Notes: a model not told the origin generated them from the sequence alone. 48,081 nucleotides of DNA from an uncultured Pseudomonadota bacterium (GCA_902787305.1 CADAFS010000007.1:1-48081); one strand, 5' to 3'; shown: positions 13,732 through 23,845, numbered from the stretch's first letter. Numbers and translations: made by a program.

Positions 13732-16700
13732 ATGCCGACAAATACAAATATCAATGAAGAAGTGACCCGTATTCGGTCAAAAAATTCGGATCAAAATTTA
13801 GTTGCCTTGGCAAAACGGATTGCCATGGCTTATGGCGATAACAAGGTTCGGCTATTATCTGCACGCGAAGTAGAAAAAGTGCAAGATATGAACGATATTG
13901 ACGTGATAAATAAAATTATTGCGAAGGTTCCACAAATGTCGCCAGGCCAGCGTTTGGATTTTTGCGATGCCTTTATTGGTGAAGATATGTCGGGGCTTGA
14001 CCTGGCCACACCAATGATTTTAGGGGAAGCCTATGAGGCGATAAAAAAACGCGCAGAGGCAAAAGAGGAAAATCAACAAAATCGTCTTGATAAACTTGCG
14101 GCGCGCATCGATGATTTGTCGGCGGATTTTGCAAATTCCGGCGGTATGGTTGTAGGGCAAAGTGGATGGCCGTTGGTTGATATGGGGTGCATAGCCGATG
14201 TTTATCAGGGGTTCCAAAAAATGTTTGGTGCCCGGTTGGCCGAGTATAAATTAATGAATCAAGATAATAACAAGTACAAAGAAATTGAAAAAAATCAAAA
14301 ATATATAGAAAAACTGATTGGTGAATATGACAATGTATGGGGGCTGGATAAATTGCGCCCCGAATATGCATCAGAGTTAGAGGAACACTGGGATGAATTA
14401 TATAATGCCTTGAATCGTGCAGAACTGTCCGAAGGCACCAAGAAAAAATTATCAAAATATAAATTTTTAGATGGCAAAAATCAAACCATCCCACAGTTTA
14501 TATCTGGTAAACATGGTGATACAGAAAAATATAAAGAATATGAATCCGGATTCAAAATCGCCAAGGATGGGCGTCTTGAGTCAGTTGTTGAATTGGCACG
14601 TCATGACGTGGCGAAAAAACATGTCGCAGATTTTATTAAAAACCAAGAGTCTCAAATTGATGGTGATACACTCGAAATTGAATTGAACGATATGGTTTTA
14701 ACCAAGTTGTTCGAAATTGATGCGGCGGGCAAAATCGTCAACGCGGCAACTGAAAATCCTGAACTGTTCGCAGATCCGAAATATCGTGAAGAATTTATAC
14801 AAAATCTTGCGAATGATGGTGGTGAAATATCTGACATTGGTTATAATGCGGCAATAGACGCCCAAACAAACGCAACTGCGGGATGGGCCGCACGTGTTAA
14901 AAATAAACTTGGCGCAGCAGCTGAAAAAGCTGGCGGTTTTTTCAATAAAGTTTTCAATCCGATTAAACGTATTGATAAAATGGCGGACGTTCGTATGACA
15001 CGTCGCAGCATTGAAAAACGAGAAAAACGTATAGAGCTTCTTAAACGTATATTAAAGGGTTTTGCAAGTGCGGCCATTGCGAGTGCGCTTATAACAACAA
15101 TTGCGACCGCGGCTGCGGCTGCGGCGGGCATGTCGGCGGCCCTGTTTGTTGCGGCAATTGGCACCGTTACCGCAATTGGTATGGGTATGATTCAGGTTGG
15201 ACGTTGGCGCAAGGCCCAAGAAGCGGCAGGTTTGTCAACCGATATTAATGCGTTTTTTAAAGATAAACGTCTTGTTGCGTCGTTGGGGGCTAGTCTTTTG
15301 GCGGTTGTTGCGATGTGCTTTGGTGTGGCGGGGTTGGCCACGGCGGCAAAATGGCTTGGGTATGGTGCGTTGGCGATTGGTGGTTCTAATAACGCGGCCG
15401 CGGCATTTCGCGATGCGCGCGATGCAAAAATGTCTGCGGCGGAATCAATTGCGTGGGCAATTGCAAACGCGGGCGCGGTTATTGGTGGTGGTTTTGCGGG
15501 TCGTGCGGTGGGGCATGCGCTTACCGATACCATTAATTATCTAAGACCAAGAAACGAACTTTTCCAAACTAAAGAACCAGTTGAAAGTGAAACGCCAAAA
15601 GAACCGGTTAAAGAAGAAATCGTTGAAAATAGACCAATCGAAAGTGAAACGCCCAAGGAACCTGAGGGTATCACACACGAAAGAACGGTAAGATATTATA
15701 CAGATGAAATGTTGCAAAGCGCCAAGAAAGCCGTAGAAAATTGGTATGCGCACGATTATCCAAATCATCCGGAAATTTTGCAACAAGATATTGATGCTAT
15801 CAATCAGTACAACATTGACCATAATACAAACCTTGATCCATATCGTATATTGCGGGCAATGAAAATATCGCAACCGTCGCGTTTGGCGTACACACCTGCG
15901 TGGAGTAATACATACAATGTTCCGCAAGAACTGATTTCACAGGCGGCACATGCGGTCGGTGGCGGTGTTTATGATCCCGCCGGTATGGAAGCAGCCAAAT
16001 TTTTGGACGCAAACTATCTTGGCACCAAAGGGGAAGTCGGGGACGTGCTTGGGCGTACAATAAACAGAACCTATTCGCCGATTACAGAGTTGCCGACCGA
16101 AACCACCGAAACCCTGTTTGAAGAATTACCAACAGAAACCCCGATTAAAGAACCAGATTTGCCAGAAGAAATTACGGAATCCGCGGGCGATGAACCAAAT
16201 TACAGCAATGTTAGTACTTATTTTTATGCGCCGGCGCGTGGCGATGGTATGGCAATGTTTGGAAATTATACGCCCCGTGAACGTATAAGCAACCTGCGTA
16301 ACCGTATTGGTTTATTCCTTGACCGGGTTCGCAGCAATCGTCGCAATGAACCCGTGACAGAAGATGTCCCACAGTTTATTAGCAATGATGAACGAAAAAT
16401 ACCAACATTTACATTGGATGAACCCCAGGAACAACAATTACCACCGGTCATCTTGGATGAACAGGACGGAAAATTGCGCCCCACAGGGGCAAATACCCCA
16501 TCGCCGGCGCGCCGGGAATTTGTGGTGCCACCAATTTCATCAAAAAAATTGTTTCCAAAACCTTTGTTCAAAGATATTAAGAAACCCAGTGTCGAACCGT
16601 CACGCGTGCAAGAACCGGTTCAACCTGTACAATCGGGTCTTGAAAATATGACGGTCGCGTTGACAATTCCCGAAATCAAGAAATATGAACCATATTATGA

Positions 16701-17970
16701 CTTTGCATTGACCGAGGCCCAGGCCGAACGTTGGAATACATTGAATAAAGAACTTGGAACTACTCTTGCGAAAATGAGAAACCGGTCCACGCACGCGGAC
16801 GATTACATGCGTCTTCGCAAACAGGCAAATCGTCTCACTGATGAAATAAATTCGTTTACGGCGGAACTTGGAAACCCAACCGCATTTCAGATAGAACAGG
16901 CGTTAACCGAAATTGAACGTCGCAAAAAGTTAAAGGATTTGATCGCGCAATACGAACGTCATATGGCTAAGAAACCGCCTGAGGACAGTGTTTCAGATTG
17001 GCGCAACCTAAAATGGAAAGAAGAACTGTCAAAATTAGCTGATAAAATCGAGGCCCTTGGTGGTGCGGATTCTTTGGACGAATCAAAACTTCGTTTCGCC
17101 ACACCACAACCTGGGCGTTTGAAACAAAAACTTGAAGAAGTTGCACAACGCGAGGCAGCTAGACAACAACACCCCCAAAGGGTTTTTGAAATGCCAATGC
17201 GCGAAGAACAACCGGAAGAACGGCGGCCGTTTGAATCCGAACGTAAAGAACGTGATGCCTATATCTTGGAAAAACGGTTTGAATTTGAACACCCAAAACC
17301 AGATTTTGAAAATCGGTATCCGCGCGACAAACACCTTGATTTAAGAAATCGTGCCATGCCACAACCCGTGTTAAAATCTGCTATGCGGCAAAATTTGGTT
17401 TCTTATCAGTTAATGGAAATACGCGGCGTGCCGGTTAAATTACTTTATTTGGATGGTCAACCCAATCCAATTATAAAAAACGGCGGGCATTCAATGGTGA
17501 TTGTTGATGTTAATGGGTTGCGTATACCGTTCTTTTGTGCCAACGGTGATGAAGGAAACGCGTTGTTCAAGGCGGGGGAATGGTATCCCGCATTTGAATT
17601 TAGGAAAGATGAAACTAACAAAGCCAAATTATATATAAACGTTAAGGCTTATGGGTATAATTCAAAAGAATTGACCAAGATAGCCGAAGAATTAGGCAAC
17701 AGTTTAGAAAATCCTGACGGAAATAACATGTCAGTATTTGATTATGATACTATTAATAAGATTCTTTTTCACGGGACCGATGATAGTAATTCGTCATTGT
17801 GGGCACCTTCTGATTCAAGAATAGATACGACACCAAATGATATCGCAAACTATTTAAGGGAAGTAAAAGCCCCAGGGTATAATCCGTTTACACATGCGGT
17901 ATCAAGAATATCGGACCGTGTCGCCGGAGGCTTTTTCAATAGACGCAACGTTTCAAACGAACACAAATAA
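13732..17970 (+). CDS. Very large (1412-residue) membrane-associated protein of unknown function
   Basis: The start at 13732 has GGGAGA nine bases upstream. There is no N-terminal signal peptide. Residues of about 1-440 are charged and mostly helical. Residues of about 443-600 hold alanine/glycine-rich hydrophobic stretches (about 443-483, 513-556 and 572-598), likely two to four membrane helices. Next comes a long low-complexity linker rich in Glu, Pro and Thr, with repeated ETPKEP and PTET units. Two helical stretches follow (about 985-1110 and 1120-1180), then a compact C-terminal domain from about 1222 with GGHSMVIVDVNGLRIPFF. No family is recognised. Size, membrane block and Pro-Glu linkers would fit a surface or host-directed protein, but that is inference. 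It is transcribed alone with its own terminator. Confidence 0.75.
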   Translation: MPTNTNINEEVTRIRSKNSDQNLVALAKRIAMAYGDNKVRLLSAREVEKVQDMNDIDVINKIIAKVPQMSPGQRLDFCDAFIGEDMSGLDLATPMILGEAYEAIKKRAEAKEENQQNRLDKLAARIDDLSADFANSGGMVVGQSGWPLVDMGCIADVYQGFQKMFGARLAEYKLMNQDNNKYKEIEKNQKYIEKLIGEYDNVWGLDKLRPEYASELEEHWDELYNALNRAELSEGTKKKLSKYKFLDGKNQTIPQFISGKHGDTEKYKEYESGFKIAKDGRLESVVELARHDVAKKHVADFIKNQESQIDGDTLEIELNDMVLTKLFEIDAAGKIVNAATENPELFADPKYREEFIQNLANDGGEISDIGYNAAIDAQTNATAGWAARVKNKLGAAAEKAGGFFNKVFNPIKRIDKMADVRMTRRSIEKREKRIELLKRILKGFASAAIASALITTIATAAAAAAGMSAALFVAAIGTVTAIGMGMIQVGRWRKAQEAAGLSTDINAFFKDKRLVASLGASLLAVVAMCFGVAGLATAAKWLGYGALAIGGSNNAAAAFRDARDAKMSAAESIAWAIANAGAVIGGGFAGRAVGHALTDTINYLRPRNELFQTKEPVESETPKEPVKEEIVENRPIESETPKEPEGITHERTVRYYTDEMLQSAKKAVENWYAHDYPNHPEILQQDIDAINQYNIDHNTNLDPYRILRAMKISQPSRLAYTPAWSNTYNVPQELISQAAHAVGGGVYDPAGMEAAKFLDANYLGTKGEVGDVLGRTINRTYSPITELPTETTETLFEELPTETPIKEPDLPEEITESAGDEPNYSNVSTYFYAPARGDGMAMFGNYTPRERISNLRNRIGLFLDRVRSNRRNEPVTEDVPQFISNDERKIPTFTLDEPQEQQLPPVILDEQDGKLRPTGANTPSPARREFVVPPISSKKLFPKPLFKDIKKPSVEPSRVQEPVQPVQSGLENMTVALTIPEIKKYEPYYDFALTEAQAERWNTLNKELGTTLAKMRNRSTHADDYMRLRKQANRLTDEINSFTAELGNPTAFQIEQALTEIERRKKLKDLIAQYERHMAKKPPEDSVSDWRNLKWKEELSKLADKIEALGGADSLDESKLRFATPQPGRLKQKLEEVAQREAARQQHPQRVFEMPMREEQPEERRPFESERKERDAYILEKRFEFEHPKPDFENRYPRDKHLDLRNRAMPQPVLKSAMRQNLVSYQLMEIRGVPVKLLYLDGQPNPIIKNGGHSMVIVDVNGLRIPFFCANGDEGNALFKAGEWYPAFEFRKDETNKAKLYINVKAYGYNSKELTKIAEELGNSLENPDGNNMSVFDYDTINKILFHGTDDSNSSLWAPSDSRIDTTPNDIANYLREVKAPGYNPFTHAVSRISDRVAGGFFNRRNVSNEHK

Positions 17971-17999
17971 AAACATGGGGCAACGCCCCATGTTTTTTT
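17971..17999 (+). terminator. Terminator of the 1412-residue protein gene
   Basis: Stem AAACATGGGGC (17971-17981), loop AAC, stem GCCCCATGTTT, followed by further T. It starts right after the stop codon. A CACTAA-type tract follows at about 18008-18038. Confidence 0.9.
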
Positions 18000-18065
18000 G
18001 CAAATACCACACTAAGCACTTACACTAATCACTAACACTTTTATGTTTATTATTCTGAAAATTTA

Positions 18066-18074
18066 TGATATAAT
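18066..18074 (+). promoter_or_regulatory. Extended -10 promoter, leaderless type
   Basis: TGATATAAT (18066-18074) is an extended -10 box without a good -35. The ATG at 18084 is nine bases beyond it and no ribosome site is present. Confidence 0.6.
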
Positions 18075-18083
18075 ACCATCGTT

Positions 18084-19016
18084 ATGAGAAGTAGGATTTT
18101 ATCTTTTGTCGCCGTTTTATGCGGTCTTTACGCGGGTTCGGCGCTTGCGAATTGGCAATATACCGGTGGATATTTGTATGACACGGGCTATGGTGATAAT
18201 GGTTCGCGCGCCGCGATATCTTTGCGTGGCGGGGCAACATACGCCTTGGCCAAGATGCGTAATGATGCGCCAATGGTATTTGCATATTGCGTGAATACTG
18301 AAACAGGCGATGTTCAAGATTGGTCAGGGACTTGCCCCGATGGTTTTGAATATGCCACGGGCGGTCTTAATAGTGTCGGCTTAGATAAAATGTCACAGGT
18401 TAGTTTCGCCGCCGGGGCAAGTGTTGGTTGGATTCTACCAAACACACCACAGTGGCGTTTGGAACTGGGGTGGGACCATTTTTCGGATGTTGATTACAAT
18501 AAACCAAGATTGTTTTCTGGGAACATGCAACTAAGCAATGGTATGACATTGGATGTCAGCATGGGTAATGTTCAATCAACAATGGCCACCGATATCATCA
18601 GTTTTATGGCGTTTTATGATTTCTTTGATGGAATTCAAAAACCGATTCGCACAATGATTCCGTATATCGGTATCGGGTTCGGATACGCCGATACAAAAAC
18701 CGAAATGCACTTTTATGATGACACGGGTGAACTGTATGGATACCCGATTTTAGAAGACTTTGGAACCAGTGACGATGTGATGATGGATTTCTATCCGTCA
18801 ACGACAAATACAACAAATGTTGCGGGTGTCGTGGCATTGGGTTTTTCGTATGGTATAAATGAAAATTTATTCTTTGATTTTGGTGCGCGTGCGGCGTATT
18901 TACCGCGTGTAAAATATACGCTGTCCAATTCGGACGGAACGCGTCACCTTGATTGGTTCAGTGCTAAAAATTTGATATACGCAAATGTTATGTTGGGACT
19001 GCGTGTTGAATTTTAG
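18084..19016 (+). CDS. Outer-membrane beta-barrel surface protein
   Basis: This 310-residue protein has a signal peptide (cleavage after ALA, near residue 22). Alternating aromatic strands are typical of an 8-stranded barrel, such as FAAGASVGWIL, RLELGWDHFSDV, MIPYIGIGFGYADTK, VAGVVALGFSYGI and ANVMLGLRVEF with a terminal Phe. The general form matches OmpA-like/surface-antigen barrels of Alphaproteobacteria, including the Msp2/P44 type. It would be inserted by BamA. The stop overlaps the stop of the convergent comM gene by three bases. Confidence 0.82.
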   Translation: MRSRILSFVAVLCGLYAGSALANWQYTGGYLYDTGYGDNGSRAAISLRGGATYALAKMRNDAPMVFAYCVNTETGDVQDWSGTCPDGFEYATGGLNSVGLDKMSQVSFAAGASVGWILPNTPQWRLELGWDHFSDVDYNKPRLFSGNMQLSNGMTLDVSMGNVQSTMATDIISFMAFYDFFDGIQKPIRTMIPYIGIGFGYADTKTEMHFYDDTGELYGYPILEDFGTSDDVMMDFYPSTTNTTNVAGVVALGFSYGINENLFFDFGARAAYLPRVKYTLSNSDGTRHLDWFSAKNLIYANVMLGLRVEF

Positions 19017-20539
19017 TTCTTTAATTTAACGCCATATTTACCGCGGTTTATTGGACGATAAGAAATTGCTTCGGCCAAATCATCCATCGTGATATCGTTG
19101 CCCCCGCGCAGGTCGGCAATCGTTCGCGCAATACGTTTAATACGATTATATCCGCGCGCCGACATTCCCATTTTTTCCGCCGCATTATTTAGGAATGTCG
19201 TAAGTTCATCGCCCAGGACGACATATTTTTCCAAATCCGCCCCGTCCAGCAATGCGTTCACATACCCTTGACGGGAAATTTGTCGTTCGCGTGCGGCAAC
19301 CACACGGGCGCGTATTGTTTTACTGGATTCCGATGGCGCGCTATTTTTCATTTCCCACGGGTTCACCGGGTCAACATCAACATGCAAATCAATACGGTCA
19401 AGCAGTGGCCCCGAAATTTTATTCTGGTACGCTTCGGCACACCTGGGCGCGCGGGAACATGACAGTGCGGCATTCCCCAAATGTCCGCATGGACACGGAT
19501 TCATCGCGGCAATAAGTTGAAACCGCGCGGGATATGTCGCGTTCCGCTTTGCACGGGAAATCATAATTTTCCCTGATTCCATTGGCTGTCGCAAAATTTC
19601 CAGTGTCGCGCGATTAAATTCCGGCAATTCATCCAAAAACAAAACGCCGTTGTGCGCAAGTGATATTTCCCCCGGGCGCGCATCCGAACCACCGCCCGCA
19701 AGTGAAACCGGACTTGAAGTATGATGCACACTGCGGAACGGGCGACGCGCAACTAATGTTTTGTTATCTAATTTCCCGGCGATGGAATAAATTATCGATG
19801 TTTCCAAAACTTCATCAGCGGTCATTTCTGGCATAATCGTGGCCAATCGTGATGCAAGCATTGTTTTCCCCGACCCCGGTGGCCCAACCATCAACATTGC
19901 ATGCCCGCCCGCCGCCGCAATTTCGATGGCGCGTTTTGCCGCCGCCTGGCCATGCACTTCGGCCATATCGGCGGTCGTGTTTGCGTTTTCCGTATGCGCC
20001 ACCGGCAAATCCGGCAACAACAGTGGATTTTTTCCATTAAAATGGTTGATAAGTTCCAAAACATGGAACGGCGCAAGAATATCCAAATCGCCGGCCCATC
20101 GCGCTTCGGCCCCTTGGTCGCCGGGACATACTATACCAAATCCGTTTTTCTTGGCCCATACGGCCGCCGCCAAAACACCGTTTGTCTTTGCAACCGTACC
20201 GTTCAAGCCGACTTCGCCAATAATAATATATTTTGATAATTTATCTTGGGGCAAAATGTCAAACGCGCAAAGTATTCCACACAATATCGGCAAATCAAAA
20301 TGTGCGCCGCTTTTTTCGACATCCGCCGGCGAAAGGTTCACCGTCAACCGCTTTGGTGGTAATTGCAGGCCCAACGCCGAAAGCACATTTACAATGCGTT
20401 CCGCAGATTCCTTGACCGCGCGGTCGGCAAGCCCGATAATTTTGAAATCAGGTTTCCCAAGGCCCGCGGAAATTTGCACCTGGACATCAATTTTTATCGC
20501 ATCCATTCCGTTAAAAATAATAGAAGCCAAAGAAATCAT
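19013..20539 (-). CDS. comM: ComM/YifB-type magnesium chelatase-like AAA+ ATPase
   Basis: This 508-residue protein has the three-part ComM layout. An N-terminal Lon-like domain (opening MISLASIIFNGMDAIKIDVQ) comes first. The AAA+ core has Walker A GPPGSGKTML and Walker B VLFLDELPEF. A C-terminal Mg-chelatase lid follows. A cysteine cluster (CPCGHLG ... CSRAPRC) is also present. ComM is a hexameric helicase that drives branch migration during natural transformation, so uptake or recombination of DNA is likely in this organism. Length is normal. Its promoter places the mRNA start next to the ATG. Confidence 0.95.
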   Translation of the reverse strand: MISLASIIFNGMDAIKIDVQVQISAGLGKPDFKIIGLADRAVKESAERIVNVLSALGLQLPPKRLTVNLSPADVEKSGAHFDLPILCGILCAFDILPQDKLSKYIIIGEVGLNGTVAKTNGVLAAAVWAKKNGFGIVCPGDQGAEARWAGDLDILAPFHVLELINHFNGKNPLLLPDLPVAHTENANTTADMAEVHGQAAAKRAIEIAAAGGHAMLMVGPPGSGKTMLASRLATIMPEMTADEVLETSIIYSIAGKLDNKTLVARRPFRSVHHTSSPVSLAGGGSDARPGEISLAHNGVLFLDELPEFNRATLEILRQPMESGKIMISRAKRNATYPARFQLIAAMNPCPCGHLGNAALSCSRAPRCAEAYQNKISGPLLDRIDLHVDVDPVNPWEMKNSAPSESSKTIRARVVAARERQISRQGYVNALLDGADLEKYVVLGDELTTFLNNAAEKMGMSARGYNRIKRIARTIADLRGGNDITMDDLAEAISYRPINRGKYGVKLKN

Positions 20540-20548
20540 AGTTTTTGT

Positions 20549-20576
20549 ATTATATACTTGCCATAATCGAATTCAA
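20549..20576 (-). promoter_or_regulatory. Promoter of comM, leaderless type
   Basis: On the minus strand TTGAAT (20576-20571), 16-bp spacer, TATAAT (20554-20549). Nine bases then lead to the ATG at 20539, with no ribosome site. Confidence 0.7.
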
Positions 20577-20620
20577 GTCCTAAAATGCAAATCACGAAAT
20601 TGCCAAAGAAAGGAAAGAAA

Positions 20621-21499
20621 ATGATAAAAAAGCCCAAAAATCGCCTGCGCGAATGGTTTGATACACTGTTTTACGGAATCCTTATCGCCGTCGTTTTCCG
20701 CAGTTTGTTTCTTGAACCGTTTAATATCCCGTCTGGGTCAATGATACCGACATTGCATATCGGTGACCATATTTTCATCACAAAGTGGTCATACGGTTAT
20801 TCGCGCTATTCATTCCCGTTTGGGTCATGGCACCTGTGGAATGGGCGCATATTCAAAAGTATGCCAAAGGTTGGCGATGTTATCGTATTCCGTAACCCTA
20901 AAAATGAATCATTGGATTATGTAAAACGCCTGATTGGCCTGCCGGGTGATACGATTCAAATGCGCGACGGGCGCCTGTATATCAATGGCGAAATGGTTGA
21001 ACGGCGCGACCCGCGTCCCTATGTCGTTGCGGTTTTGCCACGGTCGCTGCGCAGTACCGGTTATTACTATGAAAATATGCAGGTTCGCGGAAATAAAATC
21101 TTGGTTGATGGTGCACCGGCGGACTTTAATTACACAATCGAATATCGCGCCGATCATATTTGCCGTACAACACCCGGCCTTTGCGGCGTTTTCCCGGCAA
21201 CGGAGTATACCGAGGTTTTGCCGAACGGCACCGAACACAGTATAATTGAATACACCGACAATGGCCCGATGGATAATACGATGGAATACCTGGTGCCGGA
21301 AAATCATTTGTTCTTTATGGGCGACAATCGCGACAACAGCAACGACAGCCGCGCGGATGTTGGATTTGTTCCGGTTGATAATGTCTTGGGACGCGTGTGG
21401 TTCGTATGGTATTCGCACAATTATGCATCGCCAATGGTTGCATTTTGGAATTGGAATGCTAAAATGCGCTGGAACAGATTTGGCAAAGGCATAAATTAA
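20621..21499 (+). CDS. lepB: Signal peptidase I
   Basis: LepB removes signal peptides from exported proteins on the periplasmic side of the inner membrane. I chose the ATG at 20621 (MIKKPKNRLREWFD), which has AAAGGAAAG upstream; an ATG 12 codons earlier lacks one. The 292-residue protein has one N-terminal membrane helix, the Ser motif IPSGSMIPTL, the Lys motif DYVKRLIGLPGD, and box E GDNRDNSNDSR. It is immediately followed by rnc with one base between, as in the lepB-rnc operons of Proteobacteria. Confidence 0.96.
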   Translation: MIKKPKNRLREWFDTLFYGILIAVVFRSLFLEPFNIPSGSMIPTLHIGDHIFITKWSYGYSRYSFPFGSWHLWNGRIFKSMPKVGDVIVFRNPKNESLDYVKRLIGLPGDTIQMRDGRLYINGEMVERRDPRPYVVAVLPRSLRSTGYYYENMQVRGNKILVDGAPADFNYTIEYRADHICRTTPGLCGVFPATEYTEVLPNGTEHSIIEYTDNGPMDNTMEYLVPENHLFFMGDNRDNSNDSRADVGFVPVDNVLGRVWFVWYSHNYASPMVAFWNWNAKMRWNRFGKGIN

Positions 21500-21500
21500 A

Positions 21501-22145
21501 ATGAAACTTTATTATAAATTCAAAGATAAATCATTGTTGGAACTTGCGCTGACGCAACGCGGCGTGAACAGTCATCATAACAATGAACGCCTTGAATTCG
21601 TGGGCGACCGCGTCTTGGGGCTAAGTGTTGCGGCCATGCTTTACGCGATGTACCCGAACGAAAACGAAGGCGAACTTGCGCGCCGTTTTGCATCACTGGT
21701 GTCAACCGAAACATTGGCGGATGTCGCGCGTTCGTTCGATTTGCATAAAGAGGTTCGACACAGTCATATGACCGCCGGACGCACGCGGCACATGCTTGCC
21801 AACGCGATGGAGGCGGTAATCGGTGCGATATTCTTTGACGGTGGTTTTGATAACGCGCAACGCTTTGTATGTGGCATTTGGCATGATTTGGCGGCGGCGG
21901 AACTGCGCCCACCAAAAGACCCGAAAACAATGCTCCAAGAATTTGTGCAAAAACATGCGGACGGCGCATTGCCGGTCTATGCCGATGCGGAAAAAACCGG
22001 CGAAGACCATAGTCCCGTATTCACCGTGACGGTCACCGCCATGGGCGAAAGTGCAAGTGGTGACGGCCCATCTAAAAAGTCCGCCGGCTCCGCCGCCGCG
22101 GCCGAATTACTGAAAATACTTGCAACCAAGAAAATTGATGGTTAA
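21501..22145 (+). CDS. rnc: Ribonuclease III
   Basis: RNase III cuts double-stranded RNA during rRNA maturation and mRNA decay. The 214-residue protein has the signature NERLEFVGDRVLGL and the second acidic motif AMEAVIGAIFFDGG in the catalytic domain. A C-terminal dsRNA-binding domain follows (about 145-214, with DPKTMLQEFVQ and KKSAGSAAAAELL). It starts one base after lepB with no ribosome site of its own, so translation is probably coupled. Many structured leaders in this window are possible substrates. Confidence 0.95.
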   Translation: MKLYYKFKDKSLLELALTQRGVNSHHNNERLEFVGDRVLGLSVAAMLYAMYPNENEGELARRFASLVSTETLADVARSFDLHKEVRHSHMTAGRTRHMLANAMEAVIGAIFFDGGFDNAQRFVCGIWHDLAAAELRPPKDPKTMLQEFVQKHADGALPVYADAEKTGEDHSPVFTVTVTAMGESASGDGPSKKSAGSAAAAELLKILATKKIDG

Positions 22146-22172
22146 AATGTTGCAGAAATAAAAGGATAAAAA

Positions 22173-22541
22173 ATGTTTTCAATTTTACTGGTATTACTGA
22201 TAATCGTTGCGGTATTCATGACCGGAATTATTTTGCTACAAAAGTCCGAGGGCAGTGGTATGTCCGGTTCATCTGCGGCATCTATGTTTGGCGGTGCGCT
22301 GACCGGGGCGGCGGCGGGAAATTTCCTAACGAAACTAACCACATGGCTTGCGATAATCTTTTTTGTTTTGTGTGCGGCATTGGCAATTGTGTCGTCAAAA
22401 ACCGCCGGTAACACGCAAAGCGAACTTCGCACTGAACTTGCGGCGGATGAATTGGCAAACGAACCAACCCCCACACCCGACGCGACAGGTGACACAACGC
22501 CCGCCGAACCGGTGACGACGACCGATGCGCCCGCAAATTAA
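22173..22541 (+). CDS. secG: Preprotein translocase subunit SecG
   Basis: SecG is the small third subunit of the SecYEG export channel. The 122-residue protein has two membrane helices (about 1-22 and 52-72). Between them lies the conserved loop ILLQKSEGSGMSGSS with a glycine-rich stretch. The C-terminal tail from about 80 is Thr/Pro/Ala-rich and poorly conserved, as in other SecG proteins. AAAGG lies ahead of the ATG. It is the last gene after lepB-rnc, grouping export functions together. Confidence 0.93.
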   Translation: MFSILLVLLIIVAVFMTGIILLQKSEGSGMSGSSAASMFGGALTGAAAGNFLTKLTTWLAIIFFVLCAALAIVSSKTAGNTQSELRTELAADELANEPTPTPDATGDTTPAEPVTTTDAPAN

Positions 22542-22558
22542 AAAATATGATAACAAAC

Positions 22559-22584
22559 GACGCCCCGACTGGGGCGTTGTTCTT
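22559..22584. terminator. Terminator after secG, facing a convergent gene
   Basis: Stem CGCCCC (22561-22566), loop GACT, stem GGGGCG (22571-22576), then TTGTTCTT. It abuts the stop codon of the convergent gene, so it can serve both. Confidence 0.75.
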
Positions 22585-23845
22585 AGATTCTAACCGGACT
22601 ATTTTGCATTATCTTTGTCTGTCTTTCTTTTGCAGTTTTAAGGTCCCTTTCTATCTGTTCAATATCAACGGCCTTGCGCAAATTATCTTCGACAATTTCC
22701 TGTAGTCCTTTGGCTTTTTGAATCGGCAATTCGCGTTTATCTGCGCGTTCGCCAAATATTTTCAAGAAAAGTTTAATTTTACCCTTCAAGAAATCAATGA
22801 TTGACATAAGATTGTCATTTTCGCGCAACAATTTTTCTTTATCGTCCTCTAATGTTCTTACTTTTTGATGTTCTTCATCCCAACTTTTAACCATTTTAAT
22901 GTGCGCCGGACGCAAAGTTTCCAATTCCTGTTGCATTTTTTCAAATGCTGGACGCATTTCTGCAATTTGAATTTCCGCCTGGTCCGCATATTGTTGAACA
23001 TAGTTTCCATGCTTAACGTCCAAGATTTTATTCATATCGAATTCCCGCGCTAATTCAGCCGCCACAGATTTTGCTTTTTCAACATCAGCCGCGGTCTGAT
23101 CGCCTTGTCTTGTGTCAACCATAAAACTTACAATTGCAACGATTTGCCGTGCAATACGTGGTATAGTGCCAGCCTCAAATGATTTTATGGTATCCATGTT
23201 CGGAATTGGTTTGCTAAGTTCCTGGCTCAACTTATCCTTGGTAATGGCGACCAAATCATTTAATTTTTTCTTCGCATCATTTATGGAACCAATAAACGGT
23301 GGCACGTCGGTGTAATTTGGTTTATGTTGATAGGTCACACCATTATGAGAAATCACATAAAGATTAAGCCAGCTTTCTAAGTCCGTCGGCGTTGCCAACG
23401 GGTGTAACGCCAATTCACGCGCCACAACATCATATTTATGATCATACTCCCCATCAATTTTTCGCAATAGTTTATAACTATTTTTCGAATTTTTGATAAC
23501 CCTACGTTGAATCGCATTTAATATAATCTTAATAAATTCTGTAAGTTTTCTTGAATCCGTAAAATCAAGATCATCGACCGCCGTCAGAACCTGTACGGTA
23601 TACAAGAAATTCTTGGCATCGGATGTTTCTGCCTTTTGCGCCTTGGCTATTTCCTCATACAACTCTTGTAATTCCGGTATTTTAATTTGATGTTTATGTT
23701 TTTCATACCACTCAAAAAACGCCGCTGGTGTTTCAGAGGCCACAGACCGAAAGAATCTATTTCCCCAAGCATATGGATCCTGTTCAAATGCGGCAAAATA
23801 TTTGTCCAAAAATTCATCGATACCCATATATTTTTCTTGTTCCAT
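22583..23845 (-). CDS. Cytoplasmic coiled-coil protein of unknown function
   Basis: This 420-residue protein has no signal peptide and no convincing membrane helix. The start at 23845 (MEQEKYMGIDEFLDKYF) has AAGGAG six bases upstream; a TTG one codon earlier is too close. The N-terminal 230 residues are helical. From about 285 onward the sequence is strongly heptad-like (IAEMRPAFEKMQQELETLRP, TLEDDKEKLLRENDNL), ending in another helical charged segment. No family is recognised. It is a single-gene unit opposite secG. Confidence 0.65.
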   Translation of the reverse strand: MEQEKYMGIDEFLDKYFAAFEQDPYAWGNRFFRSVASETPAAFFEWYEKHKHQIKIPELQELYEEIAKAQKAETSDAKNFLYTVQVLTAVDDLDFTDSRKLTEFIKIILNAIQRRVIKNSKNSYKLLRKIDGEYDHKYDVVARELALHPLATPTDLESWLNLYVISHNGVTYQHKPNYTDVPPFIGSINDAKKKLNDLVAITKDKLSQELSKPIPNMDTIKSFEAGTIPRIARQIVAIVSFMVDTRQGDQTAADVEKAKSVAAELAREFDMNKILDVKHGNYVQQYADQAEIQIAEMRPAFEKMQQELETLRPAHIKMVKSWDEEHQKVRTLEDDKEKLLRENDNLMSIIDFLKGKIKLFLKIFGERADKRELPIQKAKGLQEIVEDNLRKAVDIEQIERDLKTAKERQTKIMQNSPVRI

